Assembly: GCF_007066085.1 (NCBI RefSeq)
Contig: NZ_CP041405.1
Location: 1,054,001 to 1,118,000, forward strand
DNA length: 64,000 nt
From: Paenibacillus thiaminolyticus
Lineage (GTDB): Bacteria > Bacillota > Bacilli > Paenibacillales > Paenibacillaceae
Reading direction: 5' to 3'
The number at the start of each line of letters is the position of its first letter. Within the stretch, counting starts at the first letter, position 1. Below, one piece after another: positions 1-8,648 of the stretch. The notes under the pieces are model-generated. The model did no database searches. It was given only the letters and a program-made list of their open reading frames with translations, and was not told the origin of the DNA. Position numbers and translations under genes: made by a program.

Positions 1-235
1 AATACTCAACTTTGATCCATTGTAAAGAACCGCCACTCCGCTTGCAAGGCTGGATATTAGAATGACCCGTCCATTTTCGACGGTACGCCGCGTCGATCGA
101 CGTCGAAATTCCCTCTAAGTCTCCCGTTCCGCCCCGTATGGTGCACCCATTGTCAACTTGTGCGCTTTCCCGGAAAATAATACCCCGAAGCATCCGGGCT
201 TCGCCAAACAGTCGGCACTCCGATTACAGGCTTCG
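1..235. other. Non-coding left edge
   Basis: I recognise no gene here. An inverted repeat (TTTCGACG at about 79-86, CGTCGAAA at about 101-108) and a smaller GAAGC/GCTTC hairpin near 186-205 lie downstream of the rnz stop. Neither has a clear T-run, so termination of rnz is only a guess. Confidence 0.4.
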
Positions 236-1177
236 CTAGCGGCTATTGTCCGGTTCCATCGCGAGCGGAACGGCAAGCAGGTCGTCGGCGAGCACTGTGG
301 AGGGAAAGATCGCCCTCGCCTCGGCCAGCAAATGAGCCAACGTCTCCTCTTCTTTGTAGCGCGAGCTGAAGTGGTTCAACACCAGCTTGCCCGCGTCGGC
401 CTTCATGGCGATAGCGGCTGCATCCGCGGCGGTGCTGTGGCCGTATTCATGCGCATTGCCGCGCTTATCTTCCATGAACGTAGCTTCATGAACAAGGACA
501 TCCGCCCCTTCCGCCAACCGTACCGCATTCTCGCACGGCCGCGTATCGCCTAATATCGCGACCACCTTCCCCGGTATCGGTTCTCCCAGGACGGCCGCAG
601 CCGCAATGCGCCGCCCGTCCGGCAGCGTGACATCCTCCCCGCGCTTAAGCTTGCCATAGATCGGTCCGGGTGGAATCCCCATCTGCTCAAGCACCTCAAT
701 GCGCAGCTTGCCCGGACGGGCCAGCTCCTCAACCCGGTAGCCATAGGAAGGCACACGGTGATCCAACGGAAGTCCGGTGACCCGGAAGCTGTCGTCGGAC
801 CAGATTAAGCCCGGCCCGATCTCCTGGATATGCAGCGCATAGGGCAAATGCGTATCACTTACTCGAAACGCGGTCTCCATGAATTCGCTCAGCCCTGCCG
901 GTCCGAACACGGTCAACGGGTCAACTCCGCCCTGATAAGCTCTGCTGGACAACAGCCCCGGCAACCCGAATAAATGATCCCCGTGCAAATGCGTAATAAA
1001 AATAAATTCGCACTTGCCAAGCTTCAATGGAGAACGAAGAACTTGATGCTGCGTCCCTTCGCCGCAATCGAACATCCAGAACGTTCCCCGTTCTTCCTGC
1101 AAGCGAAGCACGAGGCTGCTTACATTGCGCCGGGTAGTCGGCATGCCAGCCCCAGTGCCGAGAAAATAAAGATCCAT
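236..1177 (-). CDS. rnz: Ribonuclease Z (tRNA 3' processing endonuclease)
   Basis: A 313-residue zinc-dependent endonuclease that removes 3' trailers from tRNA precursors lacking an encoded CCA. The metallo-beta-lactamase signature HLHGDHLFGLPG lies near residue 63. Further metal-ligand segments are visible: LGDTRP near 210 and HEATF near 230, with NHFSSRY near 268. The length matches bacterial RNase Z (about 307-320). The N-terminus MDLYFLGTGAGMPT is typical of the family and sets the start. It lies 197 bp beyond the metH stop on the same strand, with a metH terminator in between, so it is probably transcribed alone. Confidence 0.95.
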   Translation of the reverse strand: MDLYFLGTGAGMPTTRRNVSSLVLRLQEERGTFWMFDCGEGTQHQVLRSPLKLGKCEFIFITHLHGDHLFGLPGLLSSRAYQGGVDPLTVFGPAGLSEFMETAFRVSDTHLPYALHIQEIGPGLIWSDDSFRVTGLPLDHRVPSYGYRVEELARPGKLRIEVLEQMGIPPGPIYGKLKRGEDVTLPDGRRIAAAAVLGEPIPGKVVAILGDTRPCENAVRLAEGADVLVHEATFMEDKRGNAHEYGHSTAADAAAIAMKADAGKLVLNHFSSRYKEEETLAHLLAEARAIFPSTVLADDLLAVPLAMEPDNSR

Positions 1178-1286
1178 GGCCTTGTCTCCCCCTTTACTTC
1201 ATGATATAAAATAATTTCGGTTACTGATAGTGCATTCGTAGTAAGCTATACCCAACTGCGCTTCGTTCGATTCCGCCCCTGCCCCT

Positions 1287-1332
1287 ACAAAACAAAACCT
1301 CCGCACCAGCCTATAGAGAAAGCGGTGCGGAG
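1287..1332 (-). terminator. Rho-independent terminator of metH
   Basis: CTCCGCACC at 1299-1307 pairs with GGTGCGGAG at 1324-1332. Read on the minus strand the hairpin is followed by TTTTGTTTTG. It lies 43 bp past the metH stop. Confidence 0.8.
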
Positions 1333-1374
1333 TTGCTGTTGTGTGACCCATTATGCTGAAAGGTTCCTTACGCC

Positions 1375-4300
1375 TTATGCCTTATCCACGTTGAAGTACG
1401 TTCCTTGCGGATGAGCGAATACCATCGCGGTGACGGAGGCTTCCGGCTCCATCATGAAGCCTTCCGTTAAGTGCACGCCGATATCCTCCGGCTGCATGAG
1501 GCGGAACAGCGGCTCCTGATCCTCCAGGTTCGGACAGGCCGGATAACCGAACGACACCCGAATGCCCTGGTATCTGGCGCCGAACCGTTCCTTCATCGTC
1601 ATCTCGGCAGGATCGGGGATACCCCATACTTCCCGCATCATGTGGTGAATCCGCTCAGCCAGACCTTCCGCCAGCTCCAACGCCACCGACTGCAGGGCGT
1701 GGGAACGCAGATACTCGCCTTGGTGCTTGAACTCATCAGACCGTTCGCGGACTCCCTTCCCGGCCGTTACGACCAGGAAGCCGACATAATCCATGACGCC
1801 GCTCTCCTTCGATCGCAGGAAATCAGCCAGACACATATAAGGATCGACCTGCTGCCGCGGGAACGTGAAGGTATGGAGCACTTCATCCTGCCGCTCCGGA
1901 TTATAAATATGAATGGAATCCCCTTCCGACTGCGCCGGGAAGAAACGATACATCGCGTTGGCTTGCAGCACGCCGCTCTCCGCTTCCTCGCGCAAAATCC
2001 GATCTACCGTCTCCTTCAGCTCGACCGTCTTCGGATCGCGCTCCTTCAAGCGCTGCTCGACGGACCCGCGCATGCCGAGGTGATGCCCAAGCAGCATCTG
2101 CATATTCACGTACGGAATCACTTGCGGCACGGGTATATTACGCAGCACGTGGCGTTCCAGATCCGGCGGAAGCTGCACCGGCGCTTCCTTGATCGCCGAG
2201 CGGACCGCACGGGTCAGCTTCGGCAGCTTCTGCTCCCCTTCCTCTTCCTTCGCTAGCCGTTCCTTATGGGCACGCAGCTCATCGACGAGAAGCTGCCGTT
2301 CCTCGGCGTTCATCAGCTTGTTCGCCAAGTCCAGCCCCTCCATTGCATCTTTGGCATACAGGACAAGGCCGTCATATTCCGGAATGATCCGGTTTTTCGT
2401 AAATTTGCGCGTCAGCGCCGCGCCGCCGACCATAATCGGCACATCGATGCCGGCGCTCCGCAGATCTTGCGCGGTCACAACCATCTGTTGGGCCGATTTG
2501 ACCAGCAGACCAGATAAGCCAATCGCATCCGGCTTTTCCTTGCGGTAAGCTTCAATCAGTTGTTCAGGCGGAACTTTGATCCCGAGATTAATAATTTCAT
2601 AGCCGTTGTTGGACAGAATGATTTCAACCAGGTTCTTCCCAATATCATGGACGTCGCCTTTTACGGTGGCGAGCAATATTTTCCCCTTGACTGCAGATTC
2701 GTTCTTCTCCATATGCGGCTCGAGGAAGGCAACGGATGCCTTCATCACCTCCGCGCTCTGCAGCACCTCGGCCACGATCAGCTCATTGTTATTGAACAGG
2801 CGGCCAACCTCTTCCATTCCTTTCATCAGCGGGCCGTTAATTATGTCAAGCGGCGGATATTTGTCCAGAGCGAGCGCCAGATCCGGGGTAAGTCCTTCCT
2901 TCGTGCCCTCCACTATATAAGAAGCAAGCCGTTCCTCCAACGGAAGATCGTTCGTTTTCACCTTCTTCTCTACTGCCCGGTTGCGGAACGCGGCCACGAA
3001 CTCGGCAAGCGTCTCGTCATTCGTCTCGTAGAGAAGCGCCTCGGACAGCTTCCGCTCATGCTCCGGTATGGAAGCATATCGCTCCAGCTTCTCCGTGTTG
3101 ACAATCGCGTAGTCGAGTCCCGCCTTGGTGCACTCATATAGAAAGACAGAATTCAGGACTTCCCGGCCGGCCTCCGGCAAGCCGAACGATATGTTGCTGA
3201 CGCCGAGTATCGATTGGCAGCGGGGCATCGCTTCTTTGATGAGGCGGATGCCTTCGATCGTTTCTTTCGCCGAGCCGATATATTGCTCATCCCCGGTTCC
3301 GACCGGGAACACCAGCGGATCGAAGATGATATTTTCCGGCTCGATGCCAAAATCATTGACCAGAATATCATAGGAGCGCTGAGCGACCTCGAGCTTATCC
3401 TCCCGGGTAATGGCCTGACCGCGTTCATCGATCGTGCCGACGACGAGCGATGCGCCATAACGGTGCACTAATGGAACGACATTCTCGAATTTTTCCAGTC
3501 CGTCCTCCAGATTAACCGAGTTAATGATCGCCTTGCCTTGCGTATATTTTAATGCCAGCTCCAACACTTCCGGGTCCGTCGTGTCGATGACGAGCGGCAC
3601 TTTGACCTTCTTTACCACTTCCTGCAAAAACACGCGCATATCTTCTGTCTCATCCCGATCCGGATCCTGAAGGCACACATCGATGACATGAGCTCCGCTC
3701 TTCACTTGGGCACGCGCCACCTCTGCCGCTTCTTCAATCTTGCCTTCCCTGATTAACCGCTTGAACTTGCGCGAGCCCAGCACGTTCGTCCGTTCGCCGA
3801 CCATGTATGGGCGGCTCTCATTCTCGATATATACAGTCTCGATTCCGGATACGGCCGGCGGGTGGCTTCCGGCTTGCTGACGAGGCTCGTATTTATCCAA
3901 CTCCTCCTTCAGCACACGGATATGCTCCGGCGTTGTCCCGCAGCAGCCGCCTGCAATATTCAGCCAGCCCTGTTCGGCGAAGGTGGCGATTTTGCGGGCG
4001 AGCGATTCCGGGGATTCGTGATAATGTCCGTTCTCGTCAGGCAGGCCTGCATTCGGGTAGCAGCTGATCGCCGCCCGGCTAATCGCGGAGAGCGATCGCA
4101 AATGATCGCGCATGAATTCCGGTCCGGTCGCACAGTTCAAGCCGATCGACACCGGATTCAGATGCTCGAGGGAGATATAGAAGGATTCAATATTTTGTCC
4201 GGCAAGGGTCGTTCCCATCGGCTCGATCGTGCCCGAAATCATTAACGGCAGCTTCTGTCCCGTCGTCTCCATCGCGCGTTGAATGGCAATCGAACCGGCT

Positions 4301-4812
4301 TTCACGTTCAACGTGTCTTGAGACGTCTCCAGCAGCAGCGCGTCGACTCCCGCTTCAATGAGCGCCAGGGCTTGTTCGTAATAGGTGTCTACCAGTTGAT
4401 CGAAGGTAACCCCTCCGGTGACCGACAGCGTTTTCGTCGTTGGGCCCATCGCTCCGGCCACGTAGCGCGGCCAATCTGGCGTGCTGAACTTCTTCGCCGC
4501 CTCTACCGCCAGCTTCGCCGCTGCCAGATTCAATTCACGGGCCTGCTCCTGCAGATCGTACTCCGCGAGCACGATGCTGGTCGCGCCGAAGGTGTTCGTC
4601 TCCAGAATGTCAGCTCCGGCTTCAAGGTATTGTTCGTGTATTCGTGAAATGACGTCAGGACGAGTCAGAACGAGCATTTCGTTACATCCGTCCAAATGTT
4701 CGCCTCCGAAATCTTCCGGCGATAAATCCGCCTGCTGAATCATCGTTCCCATCGCACCGTCTAGAATGAGAATACGTTCTTGAAGTCGTTCTTCTAATGT
4801 TGGTTTCTTCAT
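1375..4812 (-). CDS. metH: Cobalamin-dependent methionine synthase
   Basis: About 1145 residues; transfers the methyl group of 5-methyltetrahydrofolate to homocysteine through a cobalamin cofactor. Four modules are readable in order. The homocysteine-binding domain has zinc cysteines in GLNCATG and GGCCGTTPEH (about residues 10-315). The pterin-binding domain begins at NVLGSRKFKRLI (about 345-610). The cobalamin domain carries the DxHxxG loop in KGDVHDIGKNLV (about 725). The C-terminal reactivation domain has GYPACPNLEDQ near 1105. I start at the ATG of MKKPTLEE because GAGGGTGG lies at a suitable distance; a GTG four codons upstream is possible. It is divergent from the acireductone dioxygenase gene. 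No SAM riboswitch fits in the 160-bp gap, unlike many Bacillales met genes. Confidence 0.95.
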   Translation of the reverse strand: MKKPTLEERLQERILILDGAMGTMIQQADLSPEDFGGEHLDGCNEMLVLTRPDVISRIHEQYLEAGADILETNTFGATSIVLAEYDLQEQARELNLAAAKLAVEAAKKFSTPDWPRYVAGAMGPTTKTLSVTGGVTFDQLVDTYYEQALALIEAGVDALLLETSQDTLNVKAGSIAIQRAMETTGQKLPLMISGTIEPMGTTLAGQNIESFYISLEHLNPVSIGLNCATGPEFMRDHLRSLSAISRAAISCYPNAGLPDENGHYHESPESLARKIATFAEQGWLNIAGGCCGTTPEHIRVLKEELDKYEPRQQAGSHPPAVSGIETVYIENESRPYMVGERTNVLGSRKFKRLIREGKIEEAAEVARAQVKSGAHVIDVCLQDPDRDETEDMRVFLQEVVKKVKVPLVIDTTDPEVLELALKYTQGKAIINSVNLEDGLEKFENVVPLVHRYGASLVVGTIDERGQAITREDKLEVAQRSYDILVNDFGIEPENIIFDPLVFPVGTGDEQYIGSAKETIEGIRLIKEAMPRCQSILGVSNISFGLPEAGREVLNSVFLYECTKAGLDYAIVNTEKLERYASIPEHERKLSEALLYETNDETLAEFVAAFRNRAVEKKVKTNDLPLEERLASYIVEGTKEGLTPDLALALDKYPPLDIINGPLMKGMEEVGRLFNNNELIVAEVLQSAEVMKASVAFLEPHMEKNESAVKGKILLATVKGDVHDIGKNLVEIILSNNGYEIINLGIKVPPEQLIEAYRKEKPDAIGLSGLLVKSAQQMVVTAQDLRSAGIDVPIMVGGAALTRKFTKNRIIPEYDGLVLYAKDAMEGLDLANKLMNAEERQLLVDELRAHKERLAKEEEGEQKLPKLTRAVRSAIKEAPVQLPPDLERHVLRNIPVPQVIPYVNMQMLLGHHLGMRGSVEQRLKERDPKTVELKETVDRILREEAESGVLQANAMYRFFPAQSEGDSIHIYNPERQDEVLHTFTFPRQQVDPYMCLADFLRSKESGVMDYVGFLVVTAGKGVRERSDEFKHQGEYLRSHALQSVALELAEGLAERIHHMMREVWGIPDPAEMTMKERFGARYQGIRVSFGYPACPNLEDQEPLFRLMQPEDIGVHLTEGFMMEPEASVTAMVFAHPQGTYFNVDKA

Positions 4813-4833
4813 CCTTCTGCCCACCCTCTGTCA

Positions 4834-4872
4834 AACGTTTAGAACCTAGTTTAACAGAAGTGCAACGTTTAG
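4834..4872. repeat. Direct repeat AACGTTTAG in the metH/mtnD intergenic region
   Basis: The 9-mer AACGTTTAG occurs at 4834-4842 and again at 4864-4872, exactly 30 bp apart, just upstream of metH. Spacing near three helical turns would suit a regulator binding one DNA face. Which protein binds is unknown. Confidence 0.45.
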
Positions 4873-4905
4873 GAAAGACTTGCGATCTTTTCACTCGATT
4901 GGCTC

Positions 4906-4934
4906 TTGCCCATTCATTTCCTGTGTACTATAAT
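4906..4934 (+). promoter_or_regulatory. Probable sigma-A promoter of mtnD
   Basis: TTGCCC at 4906-4911 and a perfect TATAAT at 4929-4934 are separated by 17 bp. The gene starts about 42 bp downstream of the -10. Confidence 0.6.
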
Positions 4935-4975
4935 ACAATCACAATTATTCTGATTATGAAAGTAGGGATTGGCGA

Positions 4976-5518
4976 ATGGCTGAGATTCGGATTCGAAACA
5001 CGAACGAAAAAATTACTGGAGAAGAGAATGTTCGTAAGTTCCTGGAGGGGCAAGGCGTGCTGTATGAGCATTGGAATCCGAACAAATTAGACGCCTCCCT
5101 GCAAGACAAATTTGTGCTGACCGATGACGAGAAGCAGGCGATCCTTGACACATTCGATGACGAAGTCCGTGACTTGGCCGCGCGCAGAGGGTATCGGACA
5201 TGGGACATTATCGCACTCTCCGACGCGACGCCGAATATTGAAGATCTGCTCAAAAAATTCGAGCAAGTTCATACTCATACCGAAGATGAGGTAAGAGCGA
5301 TAACCGCCGGCAACGGCATCTTCGTTATTAAAGGATCCGATGACGTCGGCTATATGGATGTCATTCTGTCTGCGGGCGATGTCATCTCCGTTCCGGAGAA
5401 CAAGCCGCACTATTTCACCTTAATGGAAAATCGCAAAATTGTAGCCGTTCGCTTATTTATCGAAACCGAGGGCTGGATCGCTCATCCGTATGCGGATCCG
5501 TCCTTCCAGCAAGCGTGA
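4976..5518 (+). CDS. mtnD: Acireductone dioxygenase (ARD, methionine salvage)
   Basis: A 180-residue cupin. ARD oxidises acireductone to 2-keto-4-methylthiobutyrate and formate (Fe form), the last ring-independent step before methionine is regenerated. The two family metal motifs are visible: HTHTEDE near residue 99, giving His, His and Glu ligands, and GDVISVPENKPHYF near 140, giving the last His. The N-terminal half (MAEIRIRNTNEKI) also fits ARD proteins from Bacillales. It stands alone here, without the mtnWXB genes. Its divergent partner metH also ends in methionine, so the pair shares one metabolic theme. Confidence 0.85.
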   Translation: MAEIRIRNTNEKITGEENVRKFLEGQGVLYEHWNPNKLDASLQDKFVLTDDEKQAILDTFDDEVRDLAARRGYRTWDIIALSDATPNIEDLLKKFEQVHTHTEDEVRAITAGNGIFVIKGSDDVGYMDVILSAGDVISVPENKPHYFTLMENRKIVAVRLFIETEGWIAHPYADPSFQQA

Positions 5519-5537
5519 TCGGATTGAATGGCCAAAA

Positions 5538-5562
5538 AAGCCCTGTCGCCATGACAGGGCTT
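5538..5562. terminator. Bidirectional terminator between mtnD and the YtkA-like gene
   Basis: AAGCCCTGTC and GACAGGGCTT form a 10-bp stem with a 5-nt loop. An A-run (5534-5539) precedes it, and TTCCTTCCTT follows, so it can serve both convergent genes. Confidence 0.8.
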
Positions 5563-5576
5563 CCTTCCTTGCTTGT

Positions 5577-6029
5577 TTATTTGACTTCGAATTGCTTCTT
5601 CGGCATCGAATGCATATCTCGTGCTGTTACATGGGAGATCACATTATATGTGCCCGCTTTATCAAACGTATGCTCGAATTGATATGTACCATCCTGCGTG
5701 AACGAACCTTCGGCTCGCTCATGCTGTTCTTCCCCTTCCAGCCAATACTCGAACTCCACTTTGTCCGCATCATCCACCGCTTGTTCGTTCTGTGTAACGC
5801 GAGCGGTTATCGTGACAGGCTCATTCGCTTTGACTTCCGCAGGAACCTGCAGGTCTACTTTGATCAAGTCCGGTACCGCCCCATCCTGCCCATGCTCATC
5901 GTGCCCGCTGTGATCGCCGGAGCCATTGTGGCTCGCATGCTCGCCGCCATTGCTATTGCCATTTCCGCAGGCTGCAGCGAAAATAAGCATCAGGCAAAGC
6001 GATAGCGCCAACATTGCCTTCTTCATCAT
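5577..6029 (-). CDS. YtkA/FixH-like lipoprotein
   Basis: About 150 residues. A signal peptide (MMKKAMLALSLCLMLIF) ends at a probable lipidation cysteine in AAACG. A Gly/Asn/His-rich linker with several histidines (HASHNGSGDHSGHDEHG) follows. The C-terminal beta domain resembles YtkA-like proteins (KVDLQVPAEVKANEPVTITA, then GTYQFEHTFDKAGTYNV). The histidine cluster suggests metal contact, but this is inference. I prefer the second ATG pair, because AAGGAG lies about 9 bp upstream of it. A TGTGA-N6-TCACA box lies about 113 bp upstream. Confidence 0.7.
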   Translation of the reverse strand: MMKKAMLALSLCLMLIFAAACGNGNSNGGEHASHNGSGDHSGHDEHGQDGAVPDLIKVDLQVPAEVKANEPVTITARVTQNEQAVDDADKVEFEYWLEGEEQHERAEGSFTQDGTYQFEHTFDKAGTYNVISHVTARDMHSMPKKQFEVK

Positions 6030-6141
6030 GCCCATTCACTCCTTAGCTATTCCAAACCTCTCTATATATTCATTATAAACAACAATACTTCGTAAGATAT
6101 GACTCGATCGGGCTAGATCCTGAACAGTTATGTGACGGTTA

Positions 6142-6157
6142 TGTGACATTCATCACA
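6142..6157. promoter_or_regulatory. Fnr/CRP-type binding site
   Basis: TGTGACATTCATCACA is a perfect TGTGA-N6-TCACA palindrome, the Bacillus Fnr consensus. A second TGTGA half site lies 11 bp upstream at 6131-6135. It is upstream of the YtkA-like lipoprotein, which has a possible -10 TATAAT at 6072-6077 (minus strand). The box centre is then about 84 bp above the likely start of transcription. Confidence 0.55.
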
Positions 6158-6213
6158 TCAAAATCTGCGCATGACAGCTCCGCGGCGTACAATTTGACCC
6201 CCATCAAGCAAGA

Positions 6214-6236
6214 AAGCCCGCCCTTCAGGCAGACTT
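6214..6236 (-). terminator. Probable terminator of the HAD hydrolase gene
   Basis: On the minus strand, AAGTCTGCC and GGGCGGGCTT pair (with G-U pairs) around a short loop, followed by TCTTGCTTG. It lies 18 bp past the stop at 6254. Confidence 0.55.
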
Positions 6237-6253
6237 CCCTATCATTTATAGGC

Positions 6254-7063
6254 TTACTTTAACGCCGCTTGATTTATCGATTCAATCACGCCGATCAGTT
6301 CCATCAAGTTGGTTATCTCGTGTTCGGGCCGGATATTGCCGGTCAATGTCACGCCCTTGCGATTAATCCAGGCATGATGCATTCCAACATTTTGCGCACC
6401 CAATATATCCGTGGTCAGCTTGTCCCCAACCATCAAGCCTTCATGAGGACCGATGCCCAGTAATGACATCGCGTGGCGGAACAGACTCGGTGCAGGCTTC
6501 CCTTCCGGATGATGACCGGAGATGACGATATGATCGAAGAACGGAATGATATCAGGAATGCCATCAAGCTTTTCCTGCTGCAAATCCGGAGCCCCGTTCG
6601 TCAAGAGGAGCAATTGATAATGAGGCTTCAACGCCCGCAAAATATCATACGTCTCCTCATATACGTAAGAACGCGACCGACGTTCGCGCATGAATCGCTC
6701 CGCCAGCTCCGCTCCCAGCGCCTCATCCTCGCACCCTGATTGGCGAAGACCTGTCGTCCATGAGGCGGTCCGGTAAGCCGGCGCCAACTGCTGCAGGCTT
6801 CGGAACTGCTCATGCTCTCCCCCGGTAAAATGCCCCCATAACGCCTCAAAAGGATTGATGCCAATATTGGTCGTGAAGGCGTAGGTTGCATAGGTTTCAT
6901 ATAACGCTCTTGCAGCGTTCCGCACCTCGGTCTCCAATTGTTCCGCGTCTACTCTCGCTGTGGAGTGCGCATAGTGACACACAGCGGCAAAGGCTTCCTC
7001 CACACACCGCTCATCCCACAGCAGCGTGTCATCCAGATCGAATAATACGGCACGTATGGCCAT
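6254..7063 (-). CDS. HAD-superfamily hydrolase (subfamily IA, YsaA-like)
   Basis: 269 residues with the four HAD motifs. DLDDT at residue 9 contains the nucleophile Asp. LLLLTNGAP near 152 is motif II. GKPAP near 191 holds the motif III Lys. MVGDKLTTDILGA near 214 has the acidic motif IV. An all-helical cap (about 20-120) fits type C1. The substrate cannot be read from sequence; phosphatase activity on a small phosphorylated metabolite is the family expectation. It ends 190 bp before the Fnr-type box and starts 33 bp after the downstream end of the membrane-protein gene at 7097, so the two may be co-transcribed. Confidence 0.85.
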   Translation of the reverse strand: MAIRAVLFDLDDTLLWDERCVEEAFAAVCHYAHSTARVDAEQLETEVRNAARALYETYATYAFTTNIGINPFEALWGHFTGGEHEQFRSLQQLAPAYRTASWTTGLRQSGCEDEALGAELAERFMRERRSRSYVYEETYDILRALKPHYQLLLLTNGAPDLQQEKLDGIPDIIPFFDHIVISGHHPEGKPAPSLFRHAMSLLGIGPHEGLMVGDKLTTDILGAQNVGMHHAWINRKGVTLTGNIRPEHEITNLMELIGVIESINQAALK

Positions 7064-7096
7064 TGCGTCTCCCCCCTTGTCTCCACTCTGGCAAAA

Positions 7097-7681
7097 CTAC
7101 TTCTTCGGCTTCACGAAGACGACCTTATCCGACTGCTCCGTCTCCTTGGACTTATCGTTCTTGTCTGCTTTTGAACTCTCTTCGTACGCTATCTGGTTCT
7201 GGGCAGCGAACTGCTGCAGCCGCGCATGCATCGCTTCGATATCATAGCGGTTCATCATACGGGAGAACACCCAGTTCGCGCCTTTGCCGTTCTTTTCAAT
7301 AACGATGAAGCCAGGCTGATACGTTATTTTTTTGATGTCTTCCACTTTGAGCGTACGCAGCCGATTCCATTTTGTCGTGCTTAGTTCGTCTTTCGTGACC
7401 CGTAAAAAGGGCCGGCGCAAAAACAGCATCAATGCCAATGCCAAATAACAAATAACAGTTATCCAGTACAGCGTAGGGGACGGCAGGTTCGTGCCAACAC
7501 TGCCAAGCAGCCCATAAATGATCGTAAACCCGGTCAATATCAAAGGAAGAATAAAATTCCGGCCCTTGAATTCATCGAAAGCAACCGTATGGGAAGCGAT
7601 CCCCGGCTTGCCCTGCTTTTTGCGTTGCTTGTTCAACTGAGCGCTATTGCGCCGTACTTGACGTTCCCAACTACGCGACAT
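7097..7681 (-). CDS. Membrane protein of unknown function with a PH-like tail
   Basis: 194 residues. A basic N-terminus (RNSAQLNKQRKKQGK) precedes two hydrophobic segments (about 44-62 and 68-87). Then comes a beta-rich stretch (RVTKDELSTTKWNRLRTL, then KITYQPGFIVIEK) like the bacterial PH domains that follow paired helices. The C-terminus is charged and low in complexity (SKADKNDKSKETEQSDK). I cannot name a function. It sits between the DUF896 gene and the HAD gene on the same strand. Confidence 0.7.
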   Translation of the reverse strand: MSRSWERQVRRNSAQLNKQRKKQGKPGIASHTVAFDEFKGRNFILPLILTGFTIIYGLLGSVGTNLPSPTLYWITVICYLALALMLFLRRPFLRVTKDELSTTKWNRLRTLKVEDIKKITYQPGFIVIEKNGKGANWVFSRMMNRYDIEAMHARLQQFAAQNQIAYEESSKADKNDKSKETEQSDKVVFVKPKK

Positions 7682-7713
7682 CCCATCCAGACCTCCTATA
7701 TATGCTAAACACT

Positions 7714-7929
7714 CTAATGAACGGTGCTTCCCGGTTGATTGTTCTGTTCGCCTTCTTCGTCTTCCACATAGCGAATGCTGTCCAACTTGTTGCGTACCTG
7801 CTGCCGGAACAATACGAGGTATTGCTCTCTAAGCGCGGCCCGTTCCGCCAGTTCCTCCGAGTTCAGCCCTACGCTCTTATGCTTGCGGGCCAGCTCGTTG
7901 ATGCGCGCGATTAATTTATCCATGTTCAT
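7714..7929 (-). CDS. DUF896 family protein (YnzC-like)
   Basis: 71 residues. MNMDKLIARINELARKHK and the following LNSEELAERAALREQYL match the small helical DUF896 family, whose B. subtilis members (YnzC, YozN) have no settled function. I start at 7929 because GGAGGG lies 6 bp upstream; the open frame runs a further 36 codons upstream without support. In B. subtilis ynzC is also close to lexA and yneA, with the resolvase-like yneB in between. No yneB is present here. Confidence 0.85.
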   Translation of the reverse strand: MNMDKLIARINELARKHKSVGLNSEELAERAALREQYLVLFRQQVRNKLDSIRYVEDEEGEQNNQPGSTVH

Positions 7930-8091
7930 CTTGTACCCTCCATACACTGGTGCATATCTTCTACTTTGACATGCTGCCTCAGCCTTGTCAAGCAAGCTGA
8001 CGGCGAGAGAATACAAGAAGCACGTCTTCGGCCTCAATAGGAGAGAAAAGCGGTGCTGTGAGAAATATGATCCGTCACAGCGGAAATATCG

Positions 8092-8472
8092 TCAAGAAAA
8101 TATCGGCACGTCAATGACGATGCCGGATTGCAGCGTATGCCCTCTTAAATCGTTCAATTGAATAATCTTGTATATGTATTCACGGGTATCCATTCCATTC
8201 GGTTTGTATTCCGTCGCGATCTCCCACAGGCTGTCCCCGGGCTGAACAAGTACGTGCTCCGTAACTACAGAAGGCTGCTCGGATACAATGTCGTCATCCC
8301 CCCATGCTTGGACGATTCCCGCACATAAAAGGAACAACAGAACAAAGAGCAATATCGCTCGAATCATCTTCCTTCTATTATAACGGTTCTGCTCTACAGG
8401 TTGATGCATAGATAATCTTGCTTCCGTTCGATATGCATAATTCCGTCTCGGGTTATATACCACTTGGCTCAT
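8092..8472 (-). CDS. yneA: YneA-like SOS-induced cell division suppressor
   Basis: 126 residues. An N-terminal membrane helix (MIRAILLFVLLFLLCAGIV, about residues 36-56) is followed by a LysM domain (VLVQPGDSLWEIATEY, then YIYKIIQLNDL). This is the architecture of YneA, which delays septation during DNA damage. It is divergent from lexA and has an SOS box in its promoter spacer. I start at MSQVVYNP since GGGGAG lies about 8 bp upstream. It is longer at the N-terminus than B. subtilis YneA (about 105 residues). Confidence 0.85.
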   Translation of the reverse strand: MSQVVYNPRRNYAYRTEARLSMHQPVEQNRYNRRKMIRAILLFVLLFLLCAGIVQAWGDDDIVSEQPSVVTEHVLVQPGDSLWEIATEYKPNGMDTREYIYKIIQLNDLRGHTLQSGIVIDVPIFS

Positions 8473-8515
8473 GTTCGCCCACTCCCCAAACACTTGTTCT
8501 ATTCTTGTTGTCCAT

Positions 8516-8544
8516 AATGTAGCACGAACATACGTTCAGGTCAA
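8516..8544 (-). promoter_or_regulatory. yneA promoter with embedded SOS box
   Basis: On the minus strand TTGACC (8539-8544) and TACATT (8516-8521) are 17 bp apart. The LexA site CGAACATACGTTCA at 8525-8538 fills the spacer, matching the Gram-positive consensus GAAC-N4-GTTC exactly. Confidence 0.8.
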
Positions 8545-8555
8545 CAGTTTTTAAG

Positions 8556-8567
8556 GAACGTGCGTTC
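8556..8567. promoter_or_regulatory. Second perfect LexA (SOS) box
   Basis: GAACGTGCGTTC matches GAAC-N4-GTTC and is palindromic. It lies between the two divergent promoters, 31 bp from the yneA box, and could serve either gene. Confidence 0.75.
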
Positions 8568-8648
8568 TCTTTTTTATTTCCCGAATCCCATTAAGTGACG
8601 TTTCCCGAAAGGAAAACGAAAAAAACCGCATAAAATCAAGGTTTTTTA

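Noticed and set aside
4813..4975. SAM (S-box) riboswitch expected upstream of metH
   Set aside because: No conserved S-box helices or terminator in the 160-bp gap; the space is too short with mtnD promoter elements in it.
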